Of a stretch of DNA of 64,000 nucleotides, positions 36,191 to 45,870 are shown one piece after another (the stretch's first letter is position 1; each line of letters opens with the position of its first letter). The DNA is from Psychrobacter sp. JB385 (GTDB lineage: Bacteria > Pseudomonadota > Gammaproteobacteria > Pseudomonadales > Moraxellaceae), in NCBI RefSeq assembly GCF_900163785.1, contig NZ_FUKN01000010.1, forward strand, positions 186,001 through 250,000. Direction: 5' to 3'. The notes under the pieces were generated by a model. That model did not search any database and was not told the DNA's origin. It was given only the letters and a program-made list of their open reading frames with translations. The position numbers and the translations under genes are program-made.

Positions 36191-37069
36191 CTAAAAGCTT
36201 AAAGCGTGCATCGTTGCAAGTGCCACGACTGGCGCAGTCTCAGTACGTAAAACTCTTGTACCAATTTGCCAAGGTTCAAAACCTGTTTCAAAGGCTTGTT
36301 TACATTCATCATGACTGAGTCCACCCTCAGGACCAATCAATAACTGAATATAAGACGTTTTTTGTTTCAAGATTTTGGGTAACGACTCAGGCATATTAGC
36401 TTGCCCTGCGGCAGGTACACTGAGCTGCATCCGCAAGTCGGCTGAGTGTTGTAGCACTTGATAATGAGCGTCTTGGCTGAGTGCAGCGACAATAGGACTG
36501 ACAGCTGATGTTAAATTCGAAGAATGGATAGATAGATTGCTCAGCCAATCTCCAATCGACAAAGGCGCTATGATAAGGGGTGGACGATTGAGTCCACATT
36601 GCTCGCAAGCCGCGATCGCCACTTGTTGCCAATGCGCCAGCTTCTTTTCTACTTGTGCAGGCTTGAGATTAACTTCGCCATGATGGCTACTAAGTAGCTG
36701 AATGGCAGTGACACCAAGCTCAGTTGATTTTTGGATGGCGTAGTCCATTCTTTCACCGCGGCTCATGACTAAACCGATTTGAGTCATGACGGTGCTGCTT
36801 CGATCATCCGCCAAATGTGAAAGTAAGGTTGCAGTAGCGTGTTTTTTACTGATGGTCTGCAATTGCACCTGATATTCACCACCAAATCCATCAAATAAGA
36901 TACCTTGGTCGCCAACATTGGCTCTCAGAACCCGGCACCAGTGATGAACAATACTCTCTGTTAATTCAATACTGGCACCCATAGACAACGTATCCAGTCG
37001 AGAGTAGGGTGTAGCTTTGTCAGTATTGATGTCATCACTAATGGCATAAAAAAAACGTCGCACAGTCAC
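36191..37069 (-). CDS. rsmE: 16S rRNA m3U1498 methyltransferase
   Basis: 292 residues, SPOUT fold. N-terminal PUA-like domain (about 25-85: IVHHWCRVLRANVGDQGILFDGFGGEY), then the methyltransferase domain with GERMDYAIQKSTELGV (about 129-144), CEQCGLNRPP and the SAM-binding trefoil-knot motifs LLIGPEGGLSHDE and TRVLRTETAP near the C-terminus. Methylates U1498 of 16S rRNA. A GTG start after TAGGA is used (37069), with a second GTG two codons later. Slightly enlarged by an insert around residues 185-225. Confidence 0.93.
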   Translation of the reverse strand: MTVRRFFYAISDDINTDKATPYSRLDTLSMGASIELTESIVHHWCRVLRANVGDQGILFDGFGGEYQVQLQTISKKHATATLLSHLADDRSSTVMTQIGLVMSRGERMDYAIQKSTELGVTAIQLLSSHHGEVNLKPAQVEKKLAHWQQVAIAACEQCGLNRPPLIIAPLSIGDWLSNLSIHSSNLTSAVSPIVAALSQDAHYQVLQHSADLRMQLSVPAAGQANMPESLPKILKQKTSYIQLLIGPEGGLSHDECKQAFETGFEPWQIGTRVLRTETAPVVALATMHALSF

Positions 37070-37210
37070 TTAGTCCTATATTTTAAATAATAGTATGCTC
37101 AAATATCTTAGCAGAATATCATTACAGAAGGTAAAGGTATTATAAGTAGTAGGTGATATCCTACAGTTATTATTCTTTATGTCACCAATGAATAAAAATA
37201 ACAATGGCAA

Positions 37211-37240
37211 CAAAAAACTGGCGCTCCTAAGAGCGCCAGT
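37211..37240 (-). terminator. Terminator of the ahcY-metF operon
   Basis: Perfect 10-bp arms ACTGGCGCTC (37217-37226) and GAGCGCCAGT (37231-37240), tetraloop, then six T on the minus strand, 27 bp past the metF stop. Confidence 0.9.
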
Positions 37241-37266
37241 CGTTAAGGTATGCATATATTGCAAGT

Positions 37267-38115
37267 TTACCCAGTCAACCCTAAGGCTTCAACCAAGCGT
37301 TTATTTGGCTCAACTTTATTCATGCTATAAAAATGCATGGCTGGCACGCCCTCGCTAATCAAGCGCTCGCACAGACGGTAAACCACATCAAAACCAAACT
37401 CACGGATGGCTTTACTGTCATCACCATAGTCAAATAACTGCTTACGTACATAGCGAGGAATGTCAGCGCCACAGCTATCAGCAAAGCGTATCAGGTTGCT
37501 AGAGTTGGTGATTGGCATAATGCCAGCTACCAATGGTTGGGTGGTGGTATCGATACCACGTTTTTCTAGCGTGTCACGCAGATACAGGTAACTATCCGCA
37601 TTGTAAAAAAACTGTGTGATAGCTGCATTTGCGCCTGCTTGAAACTTATTGACTAAGTTGTCAACATCGAACTCGAAGCTGCGGGCTTGAGGATGCATTT
37701 CAGGATAAGCCGCCACTTCAATCCGAAAATGATCGCCTGAATGCTCGCGAATGAACTTTACCAAGTCCAATGCAAACGGCAGCTCGCCCATACCAACCTG
37801 ACCCGATGGCAAATCACCACGCAGGGCCACAAGGCGGTTGATGCCTAAGCTCTTATAATGCTCAAGTAACTCAGCGATTTCTGCTTTGTCATCACCGATA
37901 CACGACATATGCGGTGCAATATCAGTCTCACCGCGTATGCTTAATGCTTGTACAATGTCTAGGGTGCGACTACGAGTTGAACCTCCAGCACCATAGGTCA
38001 CTGAAAAGTAAGCCGGTGACAGCTTATTTAACTCATCATAAGTGCCAAGAAGCTTTTGATGACCTTGCTCGGTTTTTGCAGGAAAAAACTCAAAGGAAAA
38101 AGCAGGCTTACTCAC
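37267..38115 (-). CDS. metF: 5,10-methylenetetrahydrofolate reductase
   Basis: FAD enzyme that makes 5-methyltetrahydrofolate, the methyl donor for methionine. 282 residues from a GTG start at 38115, chosen because AAAGGAG lies 6-8 nt upstream and the protein then begins SKPAFSFEFFPAKTEQG, the family opening with the catalytic Glu. Later motifs: VTYGAGGS, LVALRGDLP and FFYNADSY (substrate/FAD contacts), PGIMPI-like VAGIMPITN. It follows ahcY by 13 bp, so the two are co-transcribed under the same riboswitch: SAH removal is linked to resupply of the methyl group. Confidence 0.95.
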   Translation of the reverse strand: MSKPAFSFEFFPAKTEQGHQKLLGTYDELNKLSPAYFSVTYGAGGSTRSRTLDIVQALSIRGETDIAPHMSCIGDDKAEIAELLEHYKSLGINRLVALRGDLPSGQVGMGELPFALDLVKFIREHSGDHFRIEVAAYPEMHPQARSFEFDVDNLVNKFQAGANAAITQFFYNADSYLYLRDTLEKRGIDTTTQPLVAGIMPITNSSNLIRFADSCGADIPRYVRKQLFDYGDDSKAIREFGFDVVYRLCERLISEGVPAMHFYSMNKVEPNKRLVEALGLTG

Positions 38116-38128
38116 AGTGTGGCTCCTT

Positions 38129-39553
38129 TTAGTATTTATAAGCGTCAGGTTTGAATGGACCTTCGACAGGCACACCCAGATATTCAGCTTGCTTTTGGGT
38201 CAGCTTAGTCAATGTACCGTTAAAGCCTGCAACCATCGCAGCGGCCACTTCTTCGTCTAACTTCTTAGGCAATACTTTGACGTATAAGTTATCAAAGCGC
38301 TCATCAACTGGCAGGTCAGCAAACTTCTCTTCGAACAGATACATTTGAGCCAATACTTGGTTGGCAAATGAGCCGTCCATTACGCGTGATGGGTGACCAG
38401 TAGCATTACCTAGGTTTACTAGGCGACCTTCAGCAAGCAAGATCAAATAATCATTTTCATCGTCTGAGCGGAAGATTTGATGTACTTGTGGCTTGATTTC
38501 AACCCAGCGCCAGTTGTCACGCATAAACTGAGTGTCGATTTCGGTGTCAAAGTGACCGATGTTACATACCACAGCACCAGGCTTAAGGGCTGCTAGCATA
38601 TGACGGTCACAAACGTGGTAGTTACCAGTCGTGGTGACGATCATGTCAGTGTCTTCAAGCAAGCGTTTGTTGATGTTGTCTGCGCCGCCAGTGTTGTCGC
38701 CGTTGATGTATGGTGACAATACTTCAAAACCGTCCATACATGCCTGCATGGCGCAGATAGGATCGACTTCTGAGACACGTACGATCATGCCTTCTTGACG
38801 CAGGCTTTGTGTAGAGCCTTTACCGACATCACCGTAACCGATAACGAGGGCGCGGCGACCCGCAAGGAACATGTCGGTAGCGCGTTTGATAGCATCGTTT
38901 AAGCTATGACGGCAGCCGTATTTATTGTCGTTTTTAGATTTGGTCACTGCATCGTTAACGTTGATAGCTGGTACTTTAAGCGTACCTTTACCAAGCATTT
39001 CAACCAAGCGATGGACGCCAGTGGTGGTTTCTTCTGAGATACCATGGATATTGTCAAGCAGCTCGGCATAATCGTTGTGAATCAAAGCAGTCAAATCACC
39101 GCCATCATCCAAGATTAAGTTGGCATCCCACAGCTGGCCTGACGCTTCGCCGCCAACATGTACTTGCTGGCGTAGACACCATTCATACTCTTCTTCTGTT
39201 TCGCCTTTCCAAGCATAAACAGGGATACCAGCAGCAGCAATTGCCGCAGCAGCATGATCCTGAGTTGAGAAGATGTTACATGAGGTCCAGCGTACTTCAG
39301 CACCAAGCGCGACTAGTGTCTCGATAAGTACAGCCGTCTGAATGGTCATGTGGATACAGCCAGCGATTTTGGCGCCTTTAAGCGGCTGGTCTGCTTCGTA
39401 GCGACGACGCAAGCCCATTAGAGCAGGCATTTCAGCTTCGGCAAGCGTGATTTCACGGCGGCCGTAATCAGCAAGGCTGATGTCAGCGACTTTATAGTCA
39501 GTGAAAGAGGGATCGATCGTATGGGCAGATGGTGTAGTAGACACTGCGTCCAT
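38129..39553 (-). CDS. ahcY: S-adenosylhomocysteine hydrolase
   Basis: Splits SAH, the inhibitory product of SAM-dependent methylation, into homocysteine and adenosine, using bound NAD. 474 residues. Recognisable blocks: [18 protein letters not shown] (start), [33 protein letters not shown], the NAD-binding [24 protein letters not shown] and the C-terminal FKPDAYKY that completes the neighbouring subunit's site. Start ATG 39553 follows AGGAG. An SAH riboswitch (39599-39733) precedes it, and metF follows. Confidence 0.97.
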   Translation of the reverse strand: MDAVSTTPSAHTIDPSFTDYKVADISLADYGRREITLAEAEMPALMGLRRRYEADQPLKGAKIAGCIHMTIQTAVLIETLVALGAEVRWTSCNIFSTQDHAAAAIAAAGIPVYAWKGETEEEYEWCLRQQVHVGGEASGQLWDANLILDDGGDLTALIHNDYAELLDNIHGISEETTTGVHRLVEMLGKGTLKVPAINVNDAVTKSKNDNKYGCRHSLNDAIKRATDMFLAGRRALVIGYGDVGKGSTQSLRQEGMIVRVSEVDPICAMQACMDGFEVLSPYINGDNTGGADNINKRLLEDTDMIVTTTGNYHVCDRHMLAALKPGAVVCNIGHFDTEIDTQFMRDNWRWVEIKPQVHQIFRSDDENDYLILLAEGRLVNLGNATGHPSRVMDGSFANQVLAQMYLFEEKFADLPVDERFDNLYVKVLPKKLDEEVAAAMVAGFNGTLTKLTQKQAEYLGVPVEGPFKPDAYKY

Positions 39554-39598
39554 AATATGCTCCTATCAGTGGTTGATTTATGATAAAAAGAATAAAAA

Positions 39599-39733
39599 CG
39601 CAGGTGCCGTTATTTGCGCTGTTGATGACCTAAAATAGATAACCAACAGTTAACCGAGCCTAACATAAGAGTTAAATAGCAAGTGCTTGAATAAAAACAC
39701 TGTCATCAATCATTATGGCGCAACACCTCTCGG
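39599..39733 (-). ncRNA. S-adenosylhomocysteine (SAH) riboswitch
   Basis: On the minus strand the leader of ahcY shows the SAH-riboswitch layout. CCGAG (39733-39729) and CTCGG (39658-39654) form P1. Directly after CCGAG come AGGTGT (39728-39723) and TGC (39722-39720), in the register of GAGCGC-TGC of the known class. TTAGG precedes CTCGG as in the canonical CAGGCTCG. Downstream AACGGCACCT (39611-39602) matches the canonical AACGGCGCTC, and its GCACCT pairs with AGGTGT (one G-U) as the pseudoknot: the covariation relative to GAGCGC/GCGCTC is strong support. CATAA/TTATG make P2 and CTGTTG/CAACAG an extra stem. The class turns gene expression on when SAH is bound. Confidence 0.85.
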
Positions 39734-39741
39734 AGGTCGTT

Positions 39742-39770
39742 ATTGTAATAGATGAGGCTTGGCTTGTCAC
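39742..39770 (-). promoter_or_regulatory. Sigma-70 promoter of ahcY-metF
   Basis: GTGACA (39770-39765), a 17 bp spacer and TACAAT (39747-39742) on the minus strand. Transcription would begin near 39735, directly at the first base pair of the SAH riboswitch. Confidence 0.65.
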
Positions 39771-39832
39771 CTATTGGATAAAGTAAATGATAGGCGGTAA
39801 TGGCATATGTGGTACGTGATTTCGATTATCAT

Positions 39833-39858
39833 AAAAAAGGCCACCAATCGGTGACCTG
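39833..39858 (-). terminator. Terminator of the BtuB-like receptor gene
   Basis: On the minus strand AGGTCACC pairs with GGTGGCCT (one U-G pair) around a four-base loop and is followed by six T, about 40 bp past the receptor stop. Confidence 0.8.
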
Positions 39859-39896
39859 TTTATTGTTAGTGGTTATTTACTGTTAAGTGTTCAAAA

Positions 39897-41816
39897 TTAG
39901 AACCAGTTATAAGTGAGCGAGGTAAAGTAGTTGATGCCGTCAGTATTATAGCCAATATCTGTTATATAATCTTCGTTAGTAATATTGTTTAGACGTGCAG
40001 TCATAGATAGGTTATCAGTAAGTTTGTAGTTACCACTGATGTTCAGCAATCCATAGCTGTCCACAAATTGAGCGTCAGTATTGGTGATTCTGCTGTAATA
40101 GTCTCCCACATACTGATATTCAGCGCGTATATCTAAACTTGGTAGACGGTATCCGACATATACCAAGCCCTGGTGCTCAGGACGATAGGGAAGAGAGTTC
40201 CCATCATCACTTCCGCCACTACTGTCTTCTGCCTGCTGGTAGTCATAGCTGCCGCCGAATAGATAGTCGTTCATTTCCCAGTCAGATGTTAATGAGACAC
40301 CTTTGATTTTAGCTTTATTAATGTTTTGACTAGCCCCTGCATAAGGGTTACTAGGCGTAGGGCTTGCGACATAACTGATTAAATTTTCAACATCATTATA
40401 ATAACCAGTTAAGCGTGTAGTCTGTAACAACGTGTTGTATTCAGCAAAAGCTTCATAGTTGTCGCTAGTCTCAGGCTTTAGATCGGGGTTACCACTATAT
40501 ACAGGGCTTAAATCATTAAAGGAAGGTGCGCGGAAGCCTTTAGCATAGCTTGCGCCAACACGGAAATTAGGACTAAGATGCATCGCACCGCCTAAATTAT
40601 AGGTGGTTTCATCACCATAACGTGAGTCATCATCGTAGCGTAGGTTGGCTTGTGCATCAAAGCGGTCATTGGCGACAACATAGCCAGCAAAGGCACTTTT
40701 GACATTACGGTCATCAATACTGTAAGCCGTGCTATCTAAGTCTTGAGTAAGGTATTCGAGACCATAAATACCTTCACCAGCTAGCAGCTTGTTTTTACCA
40801 ACTAAGCTAATCTGGTCTTGAGTACTATCGAATACATTCGGAAATTGAGCATAAGATTCACTTTTATCAATAGAGTGACCGTATTGGAGCTTAACAGAGG
40901 CATCAGGCATATATTGCCAGTCTACATAAGCTTGCGCTGCGCCATTTTCTTGATCAGCATGAGCGTCTTCAAAAGTACCATCGTCATATTTAGTAGTGGA
41001 TTTACTGTACAAGATGCTAGCACCTGTCAGTAACGTGTCACCAAAACGCTGATTGACTGCTAGGCTTACGCTGTCGCTCTCAAAACCATCATCGTCTTTA
41101 TTATAAGGGTCATATTGATTACTGGTATCTGGTCGGGTCGCATTGATACCATCTGTTTCGTTGTGACTGGCTGAAAGGCTTAATGTAGTACCATTAGTAT
41201 TGGCAAGTTGTGCGCTTGCACCGTATACATAATGATCGTTTGAGCCGATACCCGCGGTAACTGACATACTGCTTCGATCTATATTGCTGCCTTTAGTGAA
41301 TACTTGAATCACACCGCCCATCGCATCCGCACCATAGATGCTAGAACCTGATGCACCATAGAGAACTTCAATTCGATCAATTTGATCAGCAGGTAGCAAG
41401 TTTAACGCGGCGCCTCCAGCACTGACTGAGCTATAACGTATACCATCAATCAATACGAGGATTTGTTTGCTGTCGTAGCCACGCATGTAAAAATTTGAAG
41501 TAGCACCAAGACCACCGTTTTGTTTAAAAGCAATGCCTGGCTGACGTTTAATCACTTCCAAAACAGTCTGACCTTGATAACGTTGCAATTCTTCGCTATC
41601 AATGACTCGAGTTTGTGCAATCACATTACTGGTTTTGGTAGGCGTACGCGTCGCTGTCACGACGATTTTATCAAGCTCAACTTGTGGTATCTCGCTATCA
41701 TTAGTGTTGGTTACCTCAGGGGTCGCCGCCATTGCGGTATTGACGGCAAATAAACCAAGCGCGCTTAAAATACTTAGGCGAAGATAGGTACGTGAAGATG
41801 AACGTGATAAAACCAT
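39897..41816 (-). CDS. BtuB-like TonB-dependent outer-membrane receptor
   Basis: 639 residues from ATG 41816. Signal peptide with cleavage after AMA near residue 30, TonB box DKIVVTATR (49-57), plug domain (RVIDSEELQRYQGQTVLEVIKRQPGIAF to GVIQVFTKG), then a 22-strand barrel closing with YNWF and terminal Phe. Size and plug sequence (LIDGIRYSS, GSSIYGADAMGGVI) are those of the vitamin B12 receptor BtuB. I looked for a cobalamin riboswitch upstream and found none of its conserved core, and no Fur box is clear, so the substrate (cobalamin, haem, siderophore) is open. Stands alone with its own terminator. Confidence 0.88.
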   Translation of the reverse strand: MVLSRSSSRTYLRLSILSALGLFAVNTAMAATPEVTNTNDSEIPQVELDKIVVTATRTPTKTSNVIAQTRVIDSEELQRYQGQTVLEVIKRQPGIAFKQNGGLGATSNFYMRGYDSKQILVLIDGIRYSSVSAGGAALNLLPADQIDRIEVLYGASGSSIYGADAMGGVIQVFTKGSNIDRSSMSVTAGIGSNDHYVYGASAQLANTNGTTLSLSASHNETDGINATRPDTSNQYDPYNKDDDGFESDSVSLAVNQRFGDTLLTGASILYSKSTTKYDDGTFEDAHADQENGAAQAYVDWQYMPDASVKLQYGHSIDKSESYAQFPNVFDSTQDQISLVGKNKLLAGEGIYGLEYLTQDLDSTAYSIDDRNVKSAFAGYVVANDRFDAQANLRYDDDSRYGDETTYNLGGAMHLSPNFRVGASYAKGFRAPSFNDLSPVYSGNPDLKPETSDNYEAFAEYNTLLQTTRLTGYYNDVENLISYVASPTPSNPYAGASQNINKAKIKGVSLTSDWEMNDYLFGGSYDYQQAEDSSGGSDDGNSLPYRPEHQGLVYVGYRLPSLDIRAEYQYVGDYYSRITNTDAQFVDSYGLLNISGNYKLTDNLSMTARLNNITNEDYITDIGYNTDGINYFTSLTYNWF

Positions 41817-42200
41817 TTTTAATTCCAAATTAATCAAAATAGAGAAGTTACAGAAGTGAAAGTCAAGAAGGCAAAAATTACAAAAAGTAATAATTGGTTT
41901 ACAGGCCGCTATTATCTATAAAACTGCTTCATTTATAAACCACTTTAATCTAATATTTATTCACGCTAAGCTGAATAACTTTCAATAGGGAGTATTATCT
42001 GGCGGTTTTGGCACCTATTTTGTCGACTGTTTAGATAGTTTTTATTAGTCATACAGGTGAGAAAAATCGAATTATAAAGTAATCATATCCACAGTTATGT
42101 AAATGCGTAATCAAAAGCGTGGCGGTTATAAATAATTGCTATCATAGGAAACCGTTTTATTCATTTCAGTTGTAGTGCCTACCAAGCTAAGAGGTTTGTT
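41817..42200. other. Divergent spacer between the receptor and mscS-like genes
   Basis: 384 bp of AT-rich sequence. It must contain both divergent promoters. No cobalamin riboswitch core, no clear Fur box, no ORF with coding character. Confidence 0.4.
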
Positions 42201-44171
42201 TTGTCTATTGAGCGTAATTTGATTGTCAATACTGGGTTGTCTTTGTCATCTCTGATCAGAACAACATCTTTAGCGATGAGGATGTTTTTGTTTGCGATGA
42301 TAATGAGTTTATTATCACTTGGCACAGCTTTTGCCGCTGAGCCTAGTGCGCTTATTGGTGGGAGCAGCAGTGAAGAGTCGTCGACGAATACACCGCTACC
42401 GGATTCTTTTGGACGCGATACGCCACGACATGCGGTCCAAGGGTTCATTAGTGCACTGAGTGAAAACGATTATCTGCTGGCGAGTAATTATCTCAACCTA
42501 TCAAAGTCTGATAATCCAACCACAATTGTACGACAATTCAAACAAGCTTTAGATGCGGGCGGGCGTTTTCAGCCCGACTTACAGATTAATAATACTCCTG
42601 AGGGTAATCTAACGGACCAGTTGCCACCAAGCCAAGAGAATGTTGGTGTTATTAGCATTGGTGACAAAAGCGTTTCACTAGTACTAGAGAGAGTGGTATC
42701 TAAGGAAGGTGAGCAGTACTGGCAGTTTTCAAGTGAGACCCTTAGCTCTATCCCAGAAGTCATAGAAAATACCGAACCGACTTTGGTGTCTCGTTATACC
42801 TTGGGGTCGTTAGAGGGTAAGAAGCTTTTTGGTTATGAAATGGCGGATTTGGTTGCAGCATTGACCATGATTGTCAGCAGTTTTTTGCTCACTTATATCT
42901 TTGTGTGGTTGTTATATCATCTACTGCGAATCACATATCCTCGTGTGCGTGGTGTACCGCTGCCGCTGCCTGACAAAGTGATATTGCCAATGGCTGTGGT
43001 CATTATGGCGTTAATATTATCTGAAGTGATGGTATATGCTGGTGTGTCCGTCACACTGCGTGAGCCTATCAATCGCTTTACGCAGATTGCCTCTTGGCTT
43101 GCACTGACTTGGTTGCTGCTGCGAGTTATTGATGCCATATTCACACGAGCAGTGAATTTAAGCTATAAGAAAAATTATACTGAACGTGTGTCGATTTTGG
43201 GCTTAATGCGCAAAGTCGTCAAAGCATTACTATTGATATTTGCTGTGATCGTCATCTTCGGTAATTTAGGGTTTGATTTGACAACAGGTATTGCTGCACT
43301 GGGTGTGGGTGGTTTGGCATTGGCACTTGGTGCACAAAAGACCATCGAAAACCTAGTTGGTAGTGTGGTCGTTGTAGCAGATTCGCCCGTACGAATAGGG
43401 GACTATTGTAAATTTGGGACGTATGAAGGCACTGTTATTGATATTGGGATTCGATCATCGCGTGTACGTACGTTGACGCGTACAGTGGTTACTGTACCAA
43501 ACGGTGACTTTTCATCTATGCAGATTGAAAACTTTACCTCGCGTGATATGTTCCGCTTTTTTCATCAGCTATATATCAAGCGTACGGCCGATATCGATGT
43601 GGTTTTCAAAATGGTCAAAGAGCTAGATGAGTATTTGAATGAGCATTATTTAACCAACCAAGAGTGGAATCAGGTCAATATCTTAGAGTTACGCCAAGAC
43701 TGCTATGTCATTCAATTACAGGCTTATATCAATGCCAATGGAATCGGGGAGTTTTATGACAAACAAAACGTTTTATTTGTCGATATGCTGACCCAAGTGG
43801 CCAAGTATAAAGTCGAGCATGCGCTCCCAACACAGCAGCTTATTGTCAATCAAAATGATCCTGATCCAACTTCAGATGAGGATACAGATAGTGGTAAAGA
43901 GACAATCGATGAAAGTGGTGTAAATGATACTGACATTATTTCTGCCGATAATAAAAATGACCGCTATAATTTTGTGTTAGACAAAAAAGATGATGATACC
44001 CAAAGTAAAGACAAAGTTGATCAGAAAACGAAAAAATCAGAAGCCAGCAAACACAATCATCCTCTTCGGTCATTGAGAAATAAAGGTCGCTTATTGAGAA
44101 AAAGCACCTTTAAGCAGGCCAACAAGCAAGAAAAAAGAAAACTGGGTCTTTCCATATGGAATCAGTTTTGA
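42201..44171 (+). CDS. MscS-family mechanosensitive channel
   Basis: 656 residues. Hydrophobic N-terminal segment at about 26-46 ending AFAAEPSA (signal peptide), a periplasmic domain (about 47-205), three to five inner-membrane spans (about 212-370), then the MscS pore helix and beta domain: GIAALGVGGLALALGAQKTIENLVGSVVVV (about 363-392) and RVRTLTRTVVTVPNGDFSSMQIENF. The C-terminal 100 residues are charged: first acidic (Asp/Ser), then Lys/Arg-rich. Likely opens on membrane tension to relieve osmotic shock; length places it with the large YbdG/YnaI-MscM-like members. TTG start at 42201 has AAGAGG six bases upstream; Met26 (MRMFLFAM) is an alternative. Confidence 0.87.
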   Translation: MSIERNLIVNTGLSLSSLIRTTSLAMRMFLFAMIMSLLSLGTAFAAEPSALIGGSSSEESSTNTPLPDSFGRDTPRHAVQGFISALSENDYLLASNYLNLSKSDNPTTIVRQFKQALDAGGRFQPDLQINNTPEGNLTDQLPPSQENVGVISIGDKSVSLVLERVVSKEGEQYWQFSSETLSSIPEVIENTEPTLVSRYTLGSLEGKKLFGYEMADLVAALTMIVSSFLLTYIFVWLLYHLLRITYPRVRGVPLPLPDKVILPMAVVIMALILSEVMVYAGVSVTLREPINRFTQIASWLALTWLLLRVIDAIFTRAVNLSYKKNYTERVSILGLMRKVVKALLLIFAVIVIFGNLGFDLTTGIAALGVGGLALALGAQKTIENLVGSVVVVADSPVRIGDYCKFGTYEGTVIDIGIRSSRVRTLTRTVVTVPNGDFSSMQIENFTSRDMFRFFHQLYIKRTADIDVVFKMVKELDEYLNEHYLTNQEWNQVNILELRQDCYVIQLQAYINANGIGEFYDKQNVLFVDMLTQVAKYKVEHALPTQQLIVNQNDPDPTSDEDTDSGKETIDESGVNDTDIISADNKNDRYNFVLDKKDDDTQSKDKVDQKTKKSEASKHNHPLRSLRNKGRLLRKSTFKQANKQEKRKLGLSIWNQF

Positions 44172-44222
44172 TCATATCGCTTGAGCAGACTTGCTGGTAA
44201 TTTTGATAAAAGAGTTTATGTT

Positions 44223-44855
44223 TTATAAAGGAATGGCGGTCTTATTGCGCAACAAGCCGTAATAGGACCAGAGTAATAGACTGGCTGCACTGCGATGGGG
44301 CGACCAGTCTTGAGTCAGACTTGTCAGTTGCTTTGGCGTTGGACGTTCAGTGAGTTCTAGTATCTCCATCGCTGCAACTTTAATTGCCAAATCGTCCACA
44401 GCAAGTATGTCTGCGCGCTTTAATGAAAACAGCAAGTACATCTCTGCGGTCCAGCGTCCAATACCAGTCACGGCAGTCAATGTTTTGATGACTGATTCAT
44501 CTGGCATCATCTTTAATGCCTTAAAATCAATATTATGCTCGACTAATGAGCGAACGTAGCGCGTTTTTTGTTTAGACAACCCTTGTGTACGTAACGTCTC
44601 ATCTGTGGCTTCCTCAATTGCTTGCGGAGCCGTCAAACCTGCATCTATTAGTCGTTGCCAAATACTCGCTGCCGCTGCTACAGATAATTGTTGACCTACC
44701 ATGGCTCTCATCATTTGCTCAAACCCACCAGCATTATGTCTTAGGCTTGGTGTACCAACTTGCCTGTAGACAGAGGCGAATTTTGGTTCAATAGCGATCA
44801 ATGCTGCAATATGCTCATCAAGCGCTTGTGTATTTTCAATCGTATTTATGCTCAT
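44223..44855 (-). CDS. DNA-3-methyladenine glycosylase, AlkA/MAG type
   Basis: 210 residues, HhH-GPD base-excision glycosylase. MMRAMVGQQLSVAAAASIW (48-66) is the usual helix before the hairpin; the helix-hairpin-helix reads LTAVTGIGRWTAEMYLLF (126-143), with the catalytic Asp in DILAVDDLAIK (about 149-159). Short form lacking the N-terminal AlkA domain, as in yeast MAG and many bacterial AlkA2 proteins. Removes alkylated purines. Converges on the mscS-like gene and has its own promoter; no Ada gene is adjacent. Confidence 0.9.
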   Translation of the reverse strand: MSINTIENTQALDEHIAALIAIEPKFASVYRQVGTPSLRHNAGGFEQMMRAMVGQQLSVAAAASIWQRLIDAGLTAPQAIEEATDETLRTQGLSKQKTRYVRSLVEHNIDFKALKMMPDESVIKTLTAVTGIGRWTAEMYLLFSLKRADILAVDDLAIKVAAMEILELTERPTPKQLTSLTQDWSPHRSAASLLLWSYYGLLRNKTAIPL

Positions 44856-44953
44856 ACTGGATGCTCCTTAACAACGAAAAAGATATCTGCATTAAGATAA
44901 TATAAAACCTTGCTTAAAGGTAGGTGACATATGATATACGGTGCTAGCGATAC

Positions 44954-44986
44954 AAAAAAGGACTGCAAATAAGCAGTCCTTTTTTA
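44954..44986. terminator. Terminator after the Smr gene (bidirectional)
   Basis: Perfect arms AAAAAAGGACTGC (44954-44966) and GCAGTCCTTTTTT (44973-44985) with a six-base loop. On the minus strand it ends the Smr gene at 45004. Confidence 0.9.
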
Positions 44987-45003
44987 TGTTTGAATGCTAT
45001 AAC

Positions 45004-45735
45004 TTACTCGCCATCAGCTTTGGGTTTTTTTAGTAATACCAATACCGCACCGTTGCCACCATCTTTTGGCGGCGCTGAACAAAATGCCAATACTTCTGGC
45101 AATTGACGTAACCAACCATTGACACAAGTCTTTAGAATGGCTTCGCTACCTTTACCATGAACGATTTTTACCATGGTTTCATTGTTTTGCTTGGCTTGGC
45201 TCAGTAATTGCGTCATTGCATCACGTGCTTCTTCGATGGTGCAACCATGAATGTCGACTGCATCATACCAACGTAACTTGCCTTTTTTGAGCTGATCAAA
45301 AATCTTGTTTTGCAAAGTTGGCTGTTTATAAGAAAGATACGCTTCACCTGCCACAGGGTTCAACAGTGCTTGCATGTCTGATAAGCCTGCACCTAGATCG
45401 ATTGAGTCACTGCCTTGTGCAGCGGCACGTTTCGATAAAGTTGCTGCATCAGGTTTGCGTGCCCTTGCCGTGCTTGTGGGTGAGCGCACGTTTTTGTCTT
45501 CAAGTTGATTGACACCATGCATGGCTTGCATGAACAGTACTTTATCGTCATCCACATGTTCGCTGTTCAATTGCTTTACCGTTTTTTTGACCTGTTTTTG
45601 GGTAAGCAATGACACAGGCTCATCTGGCTTCTGATTTTCGCCTTCAGGAGCATTGGTATCACGCCCTTTGCTCAATTGGCCTTTTAGCTCTTTGAGTTGA
45701 TCTTGCATTTCTTTTGAAAATAGAGAGTTTGACAT
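45004..45735 (-). CDS. Smr-domain protein (SmrB/YfcN-like)
   Basis: 243 residues. The N-terminal 130 residues are charged and poorly conserved; the C-terminal Smr domain (about 155-240) has LRWYDAVDIHGCTIEEARDA, KIVHGKGSEAILK and VLAFCSAPPKDGGNGAVLVLLKK. In E. coli SmrB is a nuclease that cleaves mRNA between collided ribosomes; the key DxH (here DIHG) and HGKG motifs are present. A standalone Smr protein, not MutS2. Single gene. Confidence 0.87.
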   Translation of the reverse strand: MSNSLFSKEMQDQLKELKGQLSKGRDTNAPEGENQKPDEPVSLLTQKQVKKTVKQLNSEHVDDDKVLFMQAMHGVNQLEDKNVRSPTSTARARKPDAATLSKRAAAQGSDSIDLGAGLSDMQALLNPVAGEAYLSYKQPTLQNKIFDQLKKGKLRWYDAVDIHGCTIEEARDAMTQLLSQAKQNNETMVKIVHGKGSEAILKTCVNGWLRQLPEVLAFCSAPPKDGGNGAVLVLLKKPKADGE

Positions 45736-45870
45736 AAAAGTTAACGTATCGTTGATTGATGAATGAATAAGCTCATACTGTGTATGATAGCCAATACTGT
45801 ATAAAAGTAATCGAGTAGCTTTGATAAAAATTTAGTCTTATCAAAGCTTAAATAGCTAATGAGAGCTACT

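Noticed and set aside
41817..42200. Cobalamin riboswitch before the BtuB-like gene
   Set aside because: The conserved core and B12-box could not be found on the minus strand.
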